64,000 nt of DNA from Herbinix sp. (GTDB lineage: Bacteria > Bacillota > Clostridia > Lachnospirales > Lachnospiraceae), in assembly GCA_029240245.1 (NCBI GenBank), contig JARBTJ010000013.1, forward strand, positions 1 to 64,000, read 5' to 3'. Below are positions 56,134 through 64,000 of this stretch, piece after piece. Under the pieces are notes generated by a model. That model saw only the letters and a list, made by a program, of their open reading frames with translations, searched no databases and was not told where the DNA came from. The position numbers were made by a program, and so were the translations under genes. Position 1 is the stretch's first letter, and each line of letters opens with the position of its first letter.

Positions 56134-56151
56134 TTAAAATTTAAAATTAAG

Positions 56152-56182
56152 GGCTTTCCGATTTTTTTCGGAAAGCCTTTTT
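56152..56182 (+). terminator. rpmF terminator
   Basis: GGCTTTCCGA (56152-56161) pairs with TCGGAAAGCC (56168-56177), loop of six Ts, then five Ts. Confidence 0.9.
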
Positions 56183-56470
56183 GTTAAATAACTCAATATG
56201 ATTCGTACTCTGAAGAAAATTATGCTATTCATAGAATACAAAAGAACCAGCTGATACGAGACTCTTATGTTACAGGGTACATATGCAATTCGGATGCTTT
56301 TCCACTTAATGTATGATCATTGGTTAAAGTGTCATTATATTAATATAGATAATTCCAATACCTTTTGGTTATGCAGTTGCGTAAGAAAAATTTGGTAGAT
56401 AGCACTATAAATATGTAGTAAGATAAACATATTATACGTTTCATTAAAATATCAAAAACTGAGGTTGCTC
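56183..56470. other. Regulator upstream region, no gene seen
   Basis: AT-rich. One frame stays open for about 42 codons but lacks a start codon and any recognisable content. No clear promoter was identified. Confidence 0.35.
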
Positions 56471-57547
56471 ATGAACGATTATACCAACAAAGATTTTAGC
56501 TGTACGCTTCTAAAACTTGAACGAATTAAACAAAATAAAGGGCAAAAGGAAGTATGCCATGGAATCTGTGTTCCATCATATTTAAGTAAAATTGAACGGA
56601 ATCAGGTGAATCCCGACCGATATATCCTAAAGCAGCTATTTCAAAGATTGGGAATAGATTTTTATTTTGGTGAGGAGTTTATGAAGAATAATCAGGCACT
56701 TATCGACCGGTATTTTGAACAATTAAGTTATGGTCTTGAGCGAAGTGCCTATGTTACCTTGCAACAGGCGGACAAAGAATTATCCTATAGTCCACTGGCA
56801 TTGGACTGGCTAATAATACAGGCATATGAAGAAAATAAGGAAGCTTATGAACTGTTATCGAAATGTCAGGATAATATGTCCGATCAGCAAAGAGCTTATT
56901 ATTATATGCTGCTGCCAATCGAAAAAGGCAGTGTTAATGGATCACTTAATTTATATATTCAGGCATATTACATATTAAATAACAGCTATAGCCTTTTCAA
57001 TCTGATGTTGGCATATTTTATGAAAGGAAAATATGATAAGGTACAGGAATATACAGATAAATGCATCTCCCATGCTATTGAGGAGGGCAATACCTTTCAG
57101 CTCGCTTCCTGTTATGAGATGGTAGGCAGTGTATATGCCTGTCTTAATGTAGTAGACCTGATGATGCCGTTCTATAACCGAGCAATTCATTTACTTCAAA
57201 ATACCTATTGGAACAAACAAATGGACGGTATCTATTATAATATTGGAGCCACCTATGTCTCAGTTAAAAAATACGATCTGGCCATGCATTATTTGAATAT
57301 GGTAACCTGGGAGGATAATTTTTTGTTAAGCCATAAGAAAGCACTGGCAATGATACGGAGCGGTCAGATAGAAGCCGCAGAAATGTATCTCAAGCAGATG
57401 GAGGAATGGCTACATAAGCACGAATCGGAGAAGGCCCAGGTCGTAATTGAAAAAATGATGCTGGAAGAGGCAAGGTATGAATGTGATAAGGATTTTCTTG
57501 ATCATCCAAAGTATATTGAGCTATTGGAGGCCGTGAGGGAACGATAA
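56471..57547 (+). CDS. HTH-TPR transcriptional regulator, C-terminus cut by a stop
   Basis: A 358-residue protein with an XRE-type helix-turn-helix (residues about 8-60, including VPSYLSKIERNQVNP) and a long tetratricopeptide-like repeat region, the plan of RRNPP-type regulators that sense peptides. After the TAA at 57545 the same frame continues for 34 more codons to TGA 57652, and these encode GYVIFYQDILKQAYCKQRKY and KKALEIFE, a textbook TPR end. The TAA thus looks like a nonsense change that shortened the protein. An MFS gene follows with a palindrome over its promoter, a likely target. ATG 56471 has GAGG upstream. Confidence 0.78.
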   Translation: MNDYTNKDFSCTLLKLERIKQNKGQKEVCHGICVPSYLSKIERNQVNPDRYILKQLFQRLGIDFYFGEEFMKNNQALIDRYFEQLSYGLERSAYVTLQQADKELSYSPLALDWLIIQAYEENKEAYELLSKCQDNMSDQQRAYYYMLLPIEKGSVNGSLNLYIQAYYILNNSYSLFNLMLAYFMKGKYDKVQEYTDKCISHAIEEGNTFQLASCYEMVGSVYACLNVVDLMMPFYNRAIHLLQNTYWNKQMDGIYYNIGATYVSVKKYDLAMHYLNMVTWEDNFLLSHKKALAMIRSGQIEAAEMYLKQMEEWLHKHESEKAQVVIEKMMLEEARYECDKDFLDHPKYIELLEAVRER

Positions 57548-57652
57548 AAATCCGACCGACATAAGGGTTATGTGATTTTCTATCAAGATATCTTAAAACA
57601 GGCATATTGTAAGCAGCGGAAATATAAAAAAGCACTGGAGATTTTTGAATGA
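57548..57652 (+). pseudogene. Detached C-terminal TPR segment of the regulator
   Basis: In frame with the regulator after its TAA. It contains KSDRHKGYVIFYQ and KYKKALEIFE, consistent with the last TPR helices, and ends at TGA 57650-57652. No start codon of its own is likely. Confidence 0.6.
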
Positions 57653-57696
57653 ATTTCCTGAGTGAATGAATTTCCTGAGTGAATGAATTTCCTGAG
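57646..57696 (+). repeat. 17-bp tandem repeat, three copies
   Basis: Three exact copies of TGAATGAATTTCCTGAG (57646-57662, 57663-57679, 57680-57696). The first copy overlaps the TGA that would end the full-length regulator. Confidence 0.9.
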
Positions 57697-57757
57697 TATA
57701 AGATAAAATTGGGCTTTAATATATGAAATACACTTCGAATTTCTCACATAATAGTAC

Positions 57758-57795
57758 TTGTTGATTGCTTAGATTTATCGATATAATTAATCTAA
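57758..57795 (+). promoter_or_regulatory. MFS gene promoter with overlapping operator
   Basis: TTGTTG (57758-57763), 18 nt, TATAAT (57782-57787). TTAGATT (57769-57775) and AATCTAA (57789-57795) form an inverted repeat with a 13-bp gap around the -10 box, a plausible operator for the adjacent HTH protein. Confidence 0.5.
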
Positions 57796-57817
57796 AATTA
57801 ACAGGGGAGACGAACGA

Positions 57818-59059
57818 ATGAAAAAAAGTGGACTATGGACAAAAAATTTTAGCTTGATTACGGTTTCAACCGTATTATCAGCCATTGGCGGGGAAGCCAT
57901 GAATCTTCCCATCAGCCTTTTGGTCTTTGATGAAACTAGGTCAACCTTTCTGGCATCCTTAATTATGATATGTGGTATGCTTCCCGATATCATATTACCC
58001 ATCTTTATAGCACCTATCATTGATAAGGGCTCAAAGAAAGTCTGGATTGTCGGGTTGGATGCAATTATGGCGATTGTATTTTTTATCATGGGTATTTATA
58101 TTTTATACCATGAATTTGTGTTTTTGTTATATGTGGTACTTACTCTTGTAATTGGTACGATTTCAGTTTTTTATCGTCTTGCTTATGATGCATGGTATCC
58201 GGATTTAATACCGGTGGGATTTGAACAAAAAGGGTATGCGGTCAGCGGAACCATTTATCCAACTGTAGTTATTGTTATGGCACCGGTAGCAACCTTTTTA
58301 TATCGAAATATGAACTTGGGATATATTTTCATCATGGTTGCGGTAATAGGTGTAATTGATGTTATTTTAGAAGCAATGATTACGGAGGTAAAAAGCGAGA
58401 CGGCAGCGACTATGACCTGGAAGATGTATAAAAAGGATATCGCAGAGGGCTTTTCTTTTTTAAAGAAGGAGAAAGGGATTCGCAATATCTATACCTATAT
58501 GAGCATTACGAGCGGAGCCTCCCAGGGCGTTTCGGTAATAACACAGGCTTTTTACCAAACACAGGCTTATCTTACTGTCACAATGCTGGGTTTCTTAAAA
58601 AGCAGTGAGACCATCGGAAGGTTACTTGGAGGTTTGTTGCAATACAAAAAAGAGATTCCGGTGAAGAAACGATATGGCTTTACAAAACTGGTATATTCCG
58701 TATATGACATTATGGATGCGTTCCTGCTTTTTATGCCCTATCCTGCAATGTTACTTAATCGGTTTATCTGCGGTGTATTGGGTTCACAGAGTGCAACCAT
58801 CCGCGCTGCAGCGGTACAATCCTATCTGCCGGCACAAATGAGAGCAAGGGTAAATGCATTATTTGGTGTAATCTTTGCGGCGGGTGGAATCCTATTTCAG
58901 TTATTAGCAGGCTTACTCGGTCAGGTTTTGCCTTACCGGACGGTTGCATTGCTACTGGGAGGAATTACCTTTATCAGTATGTTTATTCTAATCTGGCTTC
59001 CGAAAAAGGATAACAAAAAAGTCTATGAGGCTACAAGGGTGAAGATGGAGTCTGAGTAA
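57818..59059 (+). CDS. MFS transporter
   Basis: A 413-residue protein with about 12 hydrophobic segments, starting MKKSGLWTKNFSLITVST. It has the layout of drug- or macrolide-type efflux proteins (early conserved FLASLIMICGMLPDIILPIF and PIIDKGSKK, in the motif A position). GGGGAG precedes the ATG. It ends 13 bases before the convergent YprB-like gene. The neighbouring regulator suggests inducible export; the substrate is unknown. Confidence 0.85.
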   Translation: MKKSGLWTKNFSLITVSTVLSAIGGEAMNLPISLLVFDETRSTFLASLIMICGMLPDIILPIFIAPIIDKGSKKVWIVGLDAIMAIVFFIMGIYILYHEFVFLLYVVLTLVIGTISVFYRLAYDAWYPDLIPVGFEQKGYAVSGTIYPTVVIVMAPVATFLYRNMNLGYIFIMVAVIGVIDVILEAMITEVKSETAATMTWKMYKKDIAEGFSFLKKEKGIRNIYTYMSITSGASQGVSVITQAFYQTQAYLTVTMLGFLKSSETIGRLLGGLLQYKKEIPVKKRYGFTKLVYSVYDIMDAFLLFMPYPAMLLNRFICGVLGSQSATIRAAAVQSYLPAQMRARVNALFGVIFAAGGILFQLLAGLLGQVLPYRTVALLLGGITFISMFILIWLPKKDNKKVYEATRVKMESE

Positions 59060-59072
59060 CACGGCAGATAAA

Positions 59073-60200
59073 TCATTTTTCTTTAAGTAAATGATGTAAC
59101 ATGTGCTTCGCATATAATTCCAGATTTTCTTCTTTCAACAGAAAATCCGTATGAATCTCAAGAAAGGATACTTTATCCGTATAGCTATGTTTGAAACTGG
59201 GGATGATAACTGCTTCATATTGAGGCACAAACATCCCCTGTTTTTTTGTGTAGCAATTTGAGGGTTTTGCTTTCTCCTTAAATTCCTTCTCGACAAACTG
59301 GGCTATACTTTTGTGGACAACACTATCCTCCTGGGGCAGGTAAAAATAGTCCTTATAATTTTCATAGAAGTATTTTAATTCGCCCTGATAAATCGAAACG
59401 GTTAATATGGCTGTTTTGTCACAAGCTGTGATGGAGGCTGCAGTATTGCCGAAGTTCACACGGATGGGTAGTGGGGAGGTTAATTCAAATTGAAGGGAAA
59501 ATAATTCATCCTCAACTCCGGCTTGTATGATACGTATCGGCTTTTCGAACATATCTTCATAATTTAGTATGGAGCAAATACTCACCAGTCCCTTAATATC
59601 ATCTTCATTATGAAGAAATAGTAAGTGGAGCAATTCGTCCGCTTCGGAGGCAGATTTCACAGGAGTATTGGCATTTCTTGCACTGCGAAGGGTTTCAAGG
59701 CGTTTTTTTCCCAGATATCCGGCATAAATCTGAATTAATTCTTCGCCGCCTAAGGTATCCTTACGCTTTACATGTAAGAAGGCTTCTATTGTCTTCTGCC
59801 TGTAATTTTGCAGTTGAAGTAGCTTTTTATAGGGTGATATCTTTTTAAATAGATCGAGGCTTACCACTTGGTCAAAGGTAAAATCCAGATTTAAACTGTG
59901 GCACTTTCTTAACAGATAAGGAATATCAAAGCTGGTCCCGTTAAAATGGATTAGAATATCATAATTCTTTAAAAATTGAAAAAAGGAGGTAATCAGCTGA
60001 ACCTCTTCACGGATCTCTTCGGAAAACCACTGGATTAAATGGAAGGATGAATCCTTATAATAAACGCAGCCGATCAGATATAGGTAAGTAGTATCTGCTG
60101 ATAATCCTGTTGTCTCTATATCAAAAAAAGCATATCTTTCCATGGGAAATTCAAATTGGTACGATATGGTCAGATCAATTGGAAATTGCCTGGTTATCAA
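59073..60200 (-). CDS. YprB-like ribonuclease H-fold exonuclease
   Basis: A 375-residue protein with an RNase H-like exonuclease domain (PF13482): AFFDIETTGL supplies the first Asp and Glu, ILIHFNGTSFDIPYL the second Asp, and LFLHNEDDIKGL the last acidic cluster. The C-terminal 140 residues are less conserved. The start is TTG, with GGGAG 9 nt upstream; the internal ATG before ERYAFFDIE has no ribosome site. Substrate not known. Confidence 0.85.
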   Translation of the reverse strand: MITRQFPIDLTISYQFEFPMERYAFFDIETTGLSADTTYLYLIGCVYYKDSSFHLIQWFSEEIREEVQLITSFFQFLKNYDILIHFNGTSFDIPYLLRKCHSLNLDFTFDQVVSLDLFKKISPYKKLLQLQNYRQKTIEAFLHVKRKDTLGGEELIQIYAGYLGKKRLETLRSARNANTPVKSASEADELLHLLFLHNEDDIKGLVSICSILNYEDMFEKPIRIIQAGVEDELFSLQFELTSPLPIRVNFGNTAASITACDKTAILTVSIYQGELKYFYENYKDYFYLPQEDSVVHKSIAQFVEKEFKEKAKPSNCYTKKQGMFVPQYEAVIIPSFKHSYTDKVSFLEIHTDFLLKEENLELYAKHMLHHLLKEK

Positions 60201-60301
60201 CCGGTATCACTCCCTTCTTGTTTTAAACTCTATTTTATCATAAAATCGTAAAATAGAAAGTATGCCGTCGCAATTTTCTCATCTTTCGTATTATTGTAAG
60301 T

Positions 60302-60329
60302 TTGACATAAACTAGCAATATGTTAAAAT
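60302..60329 (+). promoter_or_regulatory. Promoter of the fusion gene at the tandem array
   Basis: TTGACA (60302-60307), 16 nt, TAAAAT (60324-60329). The -10 box is part of the first unit of the 17-bp array. Confidence 0.6.
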
Positions 60330-60511
60330 AATCTTTAGGATAAAATAATCTTTAGGATAAAATAATCTTTAGGATAAAATAATCTTTAGGATAGAATGAT
60401 CTTTAGGATAAAATAATCTTTAGGATAAAATAATCTTTAGGATAGAATAATCTTTAGGATAAAATAATCTTTAGGATAGAATGATCTTTAGGATAAAATA
60501 ATCTTTAGGAT
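60325..60511 (+). repeat. 11-copy, 17-bp tandem array in the leader
   Basis: Eleven units of AAAATAATCTTTAGGAT or close variants, with seven bases of a twelfth. Units 5 and 10 begin AGAATGAT and unit 8 begins AGAATAAT; the rest are identical. Each junction recreates TAAAAT or TAGAAT, a -10-like hexamer. It lies between the -35 box and the start codon of the gene at 60540. Confidence 0.93.
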
Positions 60512-60539
60512 AAAATAAACATAAGTGGGGAGTTTAACC

Positions 60540-63011
60540 GTGTGGGATGTCATTCTGTTTGGAAATGAGTTTTACTATTTATTTTATATATTTCTTTTAT
60601 ATAGTATCGTTGGTTGGGTTTATGAGTGCATACTGGTATCTATCCAGACGAAATCCTTCGTCAATCGGGGTTTTTTGAATGGACCCATCATACCGATTTA
60701 TGGCTTTGGTGCTTTGATCGTCTACCTTGTATTTTGGGACTTGAGGGAGCATTATGTACTTTCTTTCATTGGTGGTGCTTGCCTTGCTACAGCGATCGAA
60801 TACATAGCTTCACTAAGCATGGAACTTTTATTCCACACCAAGTGGTGGGATTACAGTAAGTTCCGTTTTAATATAAAAGGCAGAATTTGTCTGTGGGTAT
60901 CCTTGTTCTGGGGAGCGCTTACACTCCTTATGTTATATCTGTTACAGCCCGGAATGAATTTATTCATTATGAAAATACCGAGAAGGTTGGGGGAAATATC
61001 CGGTTATGTGATAATTCCGCTGATTACTGCAGATATTATTGTTACGTCTGTAAATACCGTCAAATTAGATAAGCTGCTTGTCAAGCTTCATAACTTAAGA
61101 CAGGATATCTTAACTTACGTATCGACTGCCAGAATCTTAGAAACCGGTGAAGGATTAATTGAAAAGATATCTAATTTACGAATGCTTGGCATATTTTCCG
61201 AGGTAAAGGGTCTGGTAGAATCGAAGTTATCAAATGCCAAAGAGTACCGGCAGGTAAGTAAATCAGAAAAGAGAGAAAAAAATGCGGAGTTGGAAGTAAA
61301 GTTCAGGGAATTTTTCAGACGGTATCAGGATGTCAAAATGATCAAAACACATATACGTCTGTTAAATGCATTTCCCAACATGAAGGTTTCAAGACGGGAA
61401 GCTGCACTAAATGACTTAAGGGAAAAGCTTGCGAAGAAGGGAGTGCGAACAATGAGTAAGGAGATAAAGGATGATGTGACAGGAAGAATTAAGAATTATT
61501 TAAGCGGTATCCTTTGGGTAACCATCGTCGGGCTCCTGGTGCTGGTGCAATTCGGGTTGGTTATTGCACTATCCATATATTTACGCGGTTATACAGTATA
61601 CATTTATTCTTTTATTCAGGTTCTCAGTATCATCATCATCATTGTACTCGAAAACGACCAAAGGAATGCTTCCTACAAAATAAGCTGGATTTGTATTATT
61701 GCAGCACTTCCGATTACAGGACACATTATGTTTATGCTTTGGGGTAACCGAAGAGGCAGAAAAATTGAGAAAAGAATTCTGAGGAAATTGAGACGTGGGG
61801 CTGAATATCTGGATTTTACTCCCGAGGTTAGAGATCAATTTGCACAGACATATCCAACGAAAAGTAGAATGGTACGGTATTTAGAAGCGAACAGCTTTCC
61901 TCTCTATAAAAATAACAAGGTAACCTATTACCCCATGGGGGAGGAGGCATTCGAAGCTATCTTTCATGAGATGGAACATGCAAAAAAATTCATATTGCTA
62001 AATTTCTTTATCGTTGGGGAAGGTGCTCTGTGGGAAAGAATGCACACGATGATATTAAAAAAGCGCAGTGAGGGCGTAAAAATTATGTTCCTTTATGATG
62101 ATTTCGGTGCAATCCTGCGTACACCAAAAAACTTCCGAAAAAACCTGGAAAATGAAGGTGTTGAGGTTCGGGTATTTAATCCGATTTACCGATATACCGA
62201 TAAATTATATATGAATTATCGTTCTCATCAGAAGATTATTGTGATTGATGGGAATGCAGGTTTTACCGGTGGCATGAACTTAGCAGATGAATATGTTAAT
62301 CTGGTATCCCGTTTTGGAGTCTGGAAGGATAATGCGGTTAAGGTAGAAGGTGATGCTGTCTGGGGACTCACCGTTACGTTCTTACAGATGTGGGATGTCT
62401 GTTCCGGCGGGGAGCCCCTGGATTATAATCCATATCGACCGACAAAAAGCTTTGAACAAAATGATGTATACTGCCAGGTAATATCGGATGGACCGGCGAA
62501 TAATCCCAGAAATCCGATTGAAAATATCTATAAGCAGATGATCTATTATGCAAAGAAAATGTTGTACATTACCACACCTTACCTTATAATTGAAGATGAT
62601 ATGAGGGATGCCTTAATTACAGCTGCAAAGAGCGGCATTGATGTAAGGATCATTACCCCTTATATTCCTGATAAAAAGAATGTTAAAATACTGACGAATT
62701 ATAATTACGGAAGATTACTGGAAGCGGGTGTCCGAATTTTTGAATATGCTCCAGGTTTCATCCATGCTAAGACAATCATCAGTGAGGATTCCGGCATTGT
62801 GGGTACCGTCAATATGGATTTTAGAAGCTTTCATCTTCATTATGAATGCGGCGTATGGATTTGCGACAAAGAAGTCATTGATACGATTAAATCAGATTTA
62901 GTAATGACGATGGAGCAAAGCCATGAGGTTACATTTGAGGAATGGAAGAACCGACCATTTTTAATAAAAGGATATCAACTAATATTGAATTTATTCTCAA
63001 CACTCATGTAG
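60540..63011 (+). CDS. PF06541 membrane domain fused to cardiolipin synthase
   Basis: An 823-residue protein. Residues about 10-150 match the PF06541 family, with FVNRGFLNGPIIPIYG and NIKGRICLW as in the gene at 41308. A polar region of about 100 residues and two to three helices (ISWICIIAALPITGHIMFML) lead to two PLD motifs. The first, HQKIIVID, is intact (His563, Lys565, Asp570). The second, HAKTIISED, has Glu749 where Asp is expected, with Asp750 next. VGTVNMDFRS follows as in cardiolipin synthases. It probably makes cardiolipin in the membrane. GTG 60540 has GGGGAG 7 nt upstream. Confidence 0.82.
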   Translation: MWDVILFGNEFYYLFYIFLLYSIVGWVYECILVSIQTKSFVNRGFLNGPIIPIYGFGALIVYLVFWDLREHYVLSFIGGACLATAIEYIASLSMELLFHTKWWDYSKFRFNIKGRICLWVSLFWGALTLLMLYLLQPGMNLFIMKIPRRLGEISGYVIIPLITADIIVTSVNTVKLDKLLVKLHNLRQDILTYVSTARILETGEGLIEKISNLRMLGIFSEVKGLVESKLSNAKEYRQVSKSEKREKNAELEVKFREFFRRYQDVKMIKTHIRLLNAFPNMKVSRREAALNDLREKLAKKGVRTMSKEIKDDVTGRIKNYLSGILWVTIVGLLVLVQFGLVIALSIYLRGYTVYIYSFIQVLSIIIIIVLENDQRNASYKISWICIIAALPITGHIMFMLWGNRRGRKIEKRILRKLRRGAEYLDFTPEVRDQFAQTYPTKSRMVRYLEANSFPLYKNNKVTYYPMGEEAFEAIFHEMEHAKKFILLNFFIVGEGALWERMHTMILKKRSEGVKIMFLYDDFGAILRTPKNFRKNLENEGVEVRVFNPIYRYTDKLYMNYRSHQKIIVIDGNAGFTGGMNLADEYVNLVSRFGVWKDNAVKVEGDAVWGLTVTFLQMWDVCSGGEPLDYNPYRPTKSFEQNDVYCQVISDGPANNPRNPIENIYKQMIYYAKKMLYITTPYLIIEDDMRDALITAAKSGIDVRIITPYIPDKKNVKILTNYNYGRLLEAGVRIFEYAPGFIHAKTIISEDSGIVGTVNMDFRSFHLHYECGVWICDKEVIDTIKSDLVMTMEQSHEVTFEEWKNRPFLIKGYQLILNLFSTLM

Positions 63012-63025
63012 GAAAGGAGACTCCC

Positions 63026-63277
63026 ATGTATACCAATGTATGTAAACACTGCCATAAGGTTTTTATGTCAAGATTAAAGGCTTATTCCTGTGAAGGCTGT
63101 AAAGAGATTGACAGTGACCATTTTGACGATATTGTTCAATACTTAAAGGATTATCCGAACAGCAATGCACTACAGATATCGGAAGCACTTGGGATTACCG
63201 CATATGAGGTTTTAAATTACTTAAAAGAAGGCAGACTGAACATATCCAGGGGGCGATTTGAACGTTTACCGGATTGA
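63026..63277 (+). CDS. Zinc-ribbon and HTH protein (YvyF-like)
   Basis: An 83-residue protein: CKHC and CEGC pairs in the first 35 residues form a zinc ribbon, and ALQISEALGITAYEVLNYLKEGRL is a helix-turn-helix. The combination resembles the flagellar-operon protein YvyF (TIGR03826), though no flagellar genes are near. GGAAAGGAG lies 7 nt before ATG 63026. Probable DNA-binding regulator. Confidence 0.72.
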   Translation: MYTNVCKHCHKVFMSRLKAYSCEGCKEIDSDHFDDIVQYLKDYPNSNALQISEALGITAYEVLNYLKEGRLNISRGRFERLPD

Positions 63278-63299
63278 TTTAGTGAAACGTAATGATAAA

Positions 63300-63346
63300 G
63301 TCATAAGCCGGAAAGGAGCAGCCAAGTACTGTTTCGGGCTTATGAC
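63300..63346 (+). other. Hairpin upstream of ruvA
   Basis: GTCATAAGCC (63300-63309) pairs with GGCTTATGAC (63337-63346), and GAAA/TTTC inside extends it. There is no T-run, so it may be an mRNA structure or a protein site rather than a terminator. Confidence 0.6.
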
Positions 63347-63372
63347 AGCATAAAACAGAATGAGGTGTAAGG

Positions 63373-63981
63373 ATGATCGGTTATTTAAAAGGCGAATTAG
63401 CTGAAGTTAAAGAAAACTATGTTATCCTTGAGGTCGGAAATATCGGATACGAGGTCAGTCTTCCGGGGAGTGCTGTCATGGAGCTTCCTCCCAAGGGTAG
63501 TACAATAAAGCTTTTTACATATCTCCATGTCCGTGAGGATGCTATCAGTTTGTTTGGTTTTTTAACTAGGGATGATCTTGAGATGTTTAAATTATTAATC
63601 ACGGTGAATGGAATCGGACCGAAGGGAGCACTCGGAATTCTATCCTCTATTTCTGCAGACGAGATCAGGTTTGCAGTATTGGCGGAGGATACGAAAGCAA
63701 TTGCAAAAGCTCCCGGAATCGGAAGTAAAACTGCCGGGAAAATGATTTTGGAGCTGAAAGATAAATTCAAATTAGAAACCGCCTTTGAACAGCGATTGCA
63801 TAATCAGGCAGAAAAAAGAGATAGCTCCGGAATTTTCAGCAAGAGAGAAGAAGCTGTCCAAGCTCTTACGGTGCTTGGATATTCGGGTACGGAAGCATTA
63901 AAGATTGTAAATCAGATTGAAATAACCGAGGATATGACCTCCGAGGATATCCTGAAATATTGTCTGAAGAAAATGGGTTAA
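63373..63981 (+). CDS. ruvA: Holliday junction DNA helicase subunit RuvA
   Basis: RuvA binds four-way junctions and loads the RuvB motor. 202 residues begin [19 protein letters not shown] (OB-fold), with helix-hairpin-helix motifs [13 protein letters not shown] and [16 protein letters not shown], and a C-terminal domain III ([19 protein letters not shown]). ruvB would follow beyond the right edge. Confidence 0.96.
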   Translation: MIGYLKGELAEVKENYVILEVGNIGYEVSLPGSAVMELPPKGSTIKLFTYLHVREDAISLFGFLTRDDLEMFKLLITVNGIGPKGALGILSSISADEIRFAVLAEDTKAIAKAPGIGSKTAGKMILELKDKFKLETAFEQRLHNQAEKRDSSGIFSKREEAVQALTVLGYSGTEALKIVNQIEITEDMTSEDILKYCLKKMG

Positions 63982-64000
63982 ACCGCATGTTACGATAGAT

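Noticed and set aside
60325-60511. CRISPR-like repeat array
   Set aside because: The 17-bp units abut with no spacers, and no cas genes are near. It is a simple tandem repeat.

Overview
The window reads as chromosome from an anaerobic, spore-forming Clostridia, most likely a Lachnospiraceae member. This is inferred from the AT-rich sequence, strong AGGAGG ribosome sites, a T-box leader, an alpha/beta-type SASP gene, the YtfJ and YlbJ sporulation genes, pta-ackA acetate formation, and gene order shared with the Bacillus/Clostridium ylbH-coaD-ylbJ ... ylbM-DUF177-rpmF and rpmB-yloU-yloV-recG blocks. The species cannot be named from sequence alone. No rRNA, tRNA, CRISPR array, IS transposase or prophage was seen.

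Layout. 0.3-5.4 kb: a CheW-like protein, a zinc-ribbon/Lys-rich/one-TM protein, hisH, hisF and ung. 5.6-9.8 kb: an amino-acid permease, then a T-box leader that lies about 470 nt upstream of a short alanyl-tRNA synthetase, with palindromic repeats filling the gap. 9.9-15.3 kb (minus): a CPBP protease and a 1413-residue two-module acyl-CoA dehydratase activase. 15.5-22.6 kb: a LysM protein, corA with a long leader behind a consensus promoter, then a compact run of a rhomboid-like membrane protein, two ABC-2 permeases with no ATPase, and two unknown soluble proteins. 22.6-32.2 kb: ytfI/ytfJ-like pair, rpmB, a 45-residue membrane protein, yloU, fakA-like, DUF1653, a GntR-controlled ABC operon on the minus strand, and recG.

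32.3-41.9 kb is a cell-surface glycan cluster: two GT2 glycosyltransferases, UDP-galactopyranose mutase, two large multi-pass GT-C-like proteins (one DUF2298), an L,D-transpeptidase and a PF06541 membrane protein. 42-56.1 kb is mostly housekeeping: citrate synthase, SASP, rsmD-coaD-coiled-coil protein, ylbJ, pepF, an M29-like peptidase, tmcAL, pta-ackA, DUF177-rpmF. 56.4-59 kb holds an HTH/TPR regulator, apparently cut short by an in-frame stop, next to an MFS transporter with a palindrome over its -10 box. 59-64 kb: YprB-like nuclease, a PF06541-cardiolipin synthase fusion behind an 11-copy 17-bp tandem array, a zinc-ribbon/HTH protein and ruvA.

The most unusual material is not one large system but a set of smaller ones: three pairs of related palindromic intergenic repeats, the displaced T-box, the PF06541-PLD fusion with its tandem array over the -10 element, the ATPase-less ABC-2 pair cluster, and the truncated regulator beside its likely target. 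Domain assignments are by motif recognition without database search.
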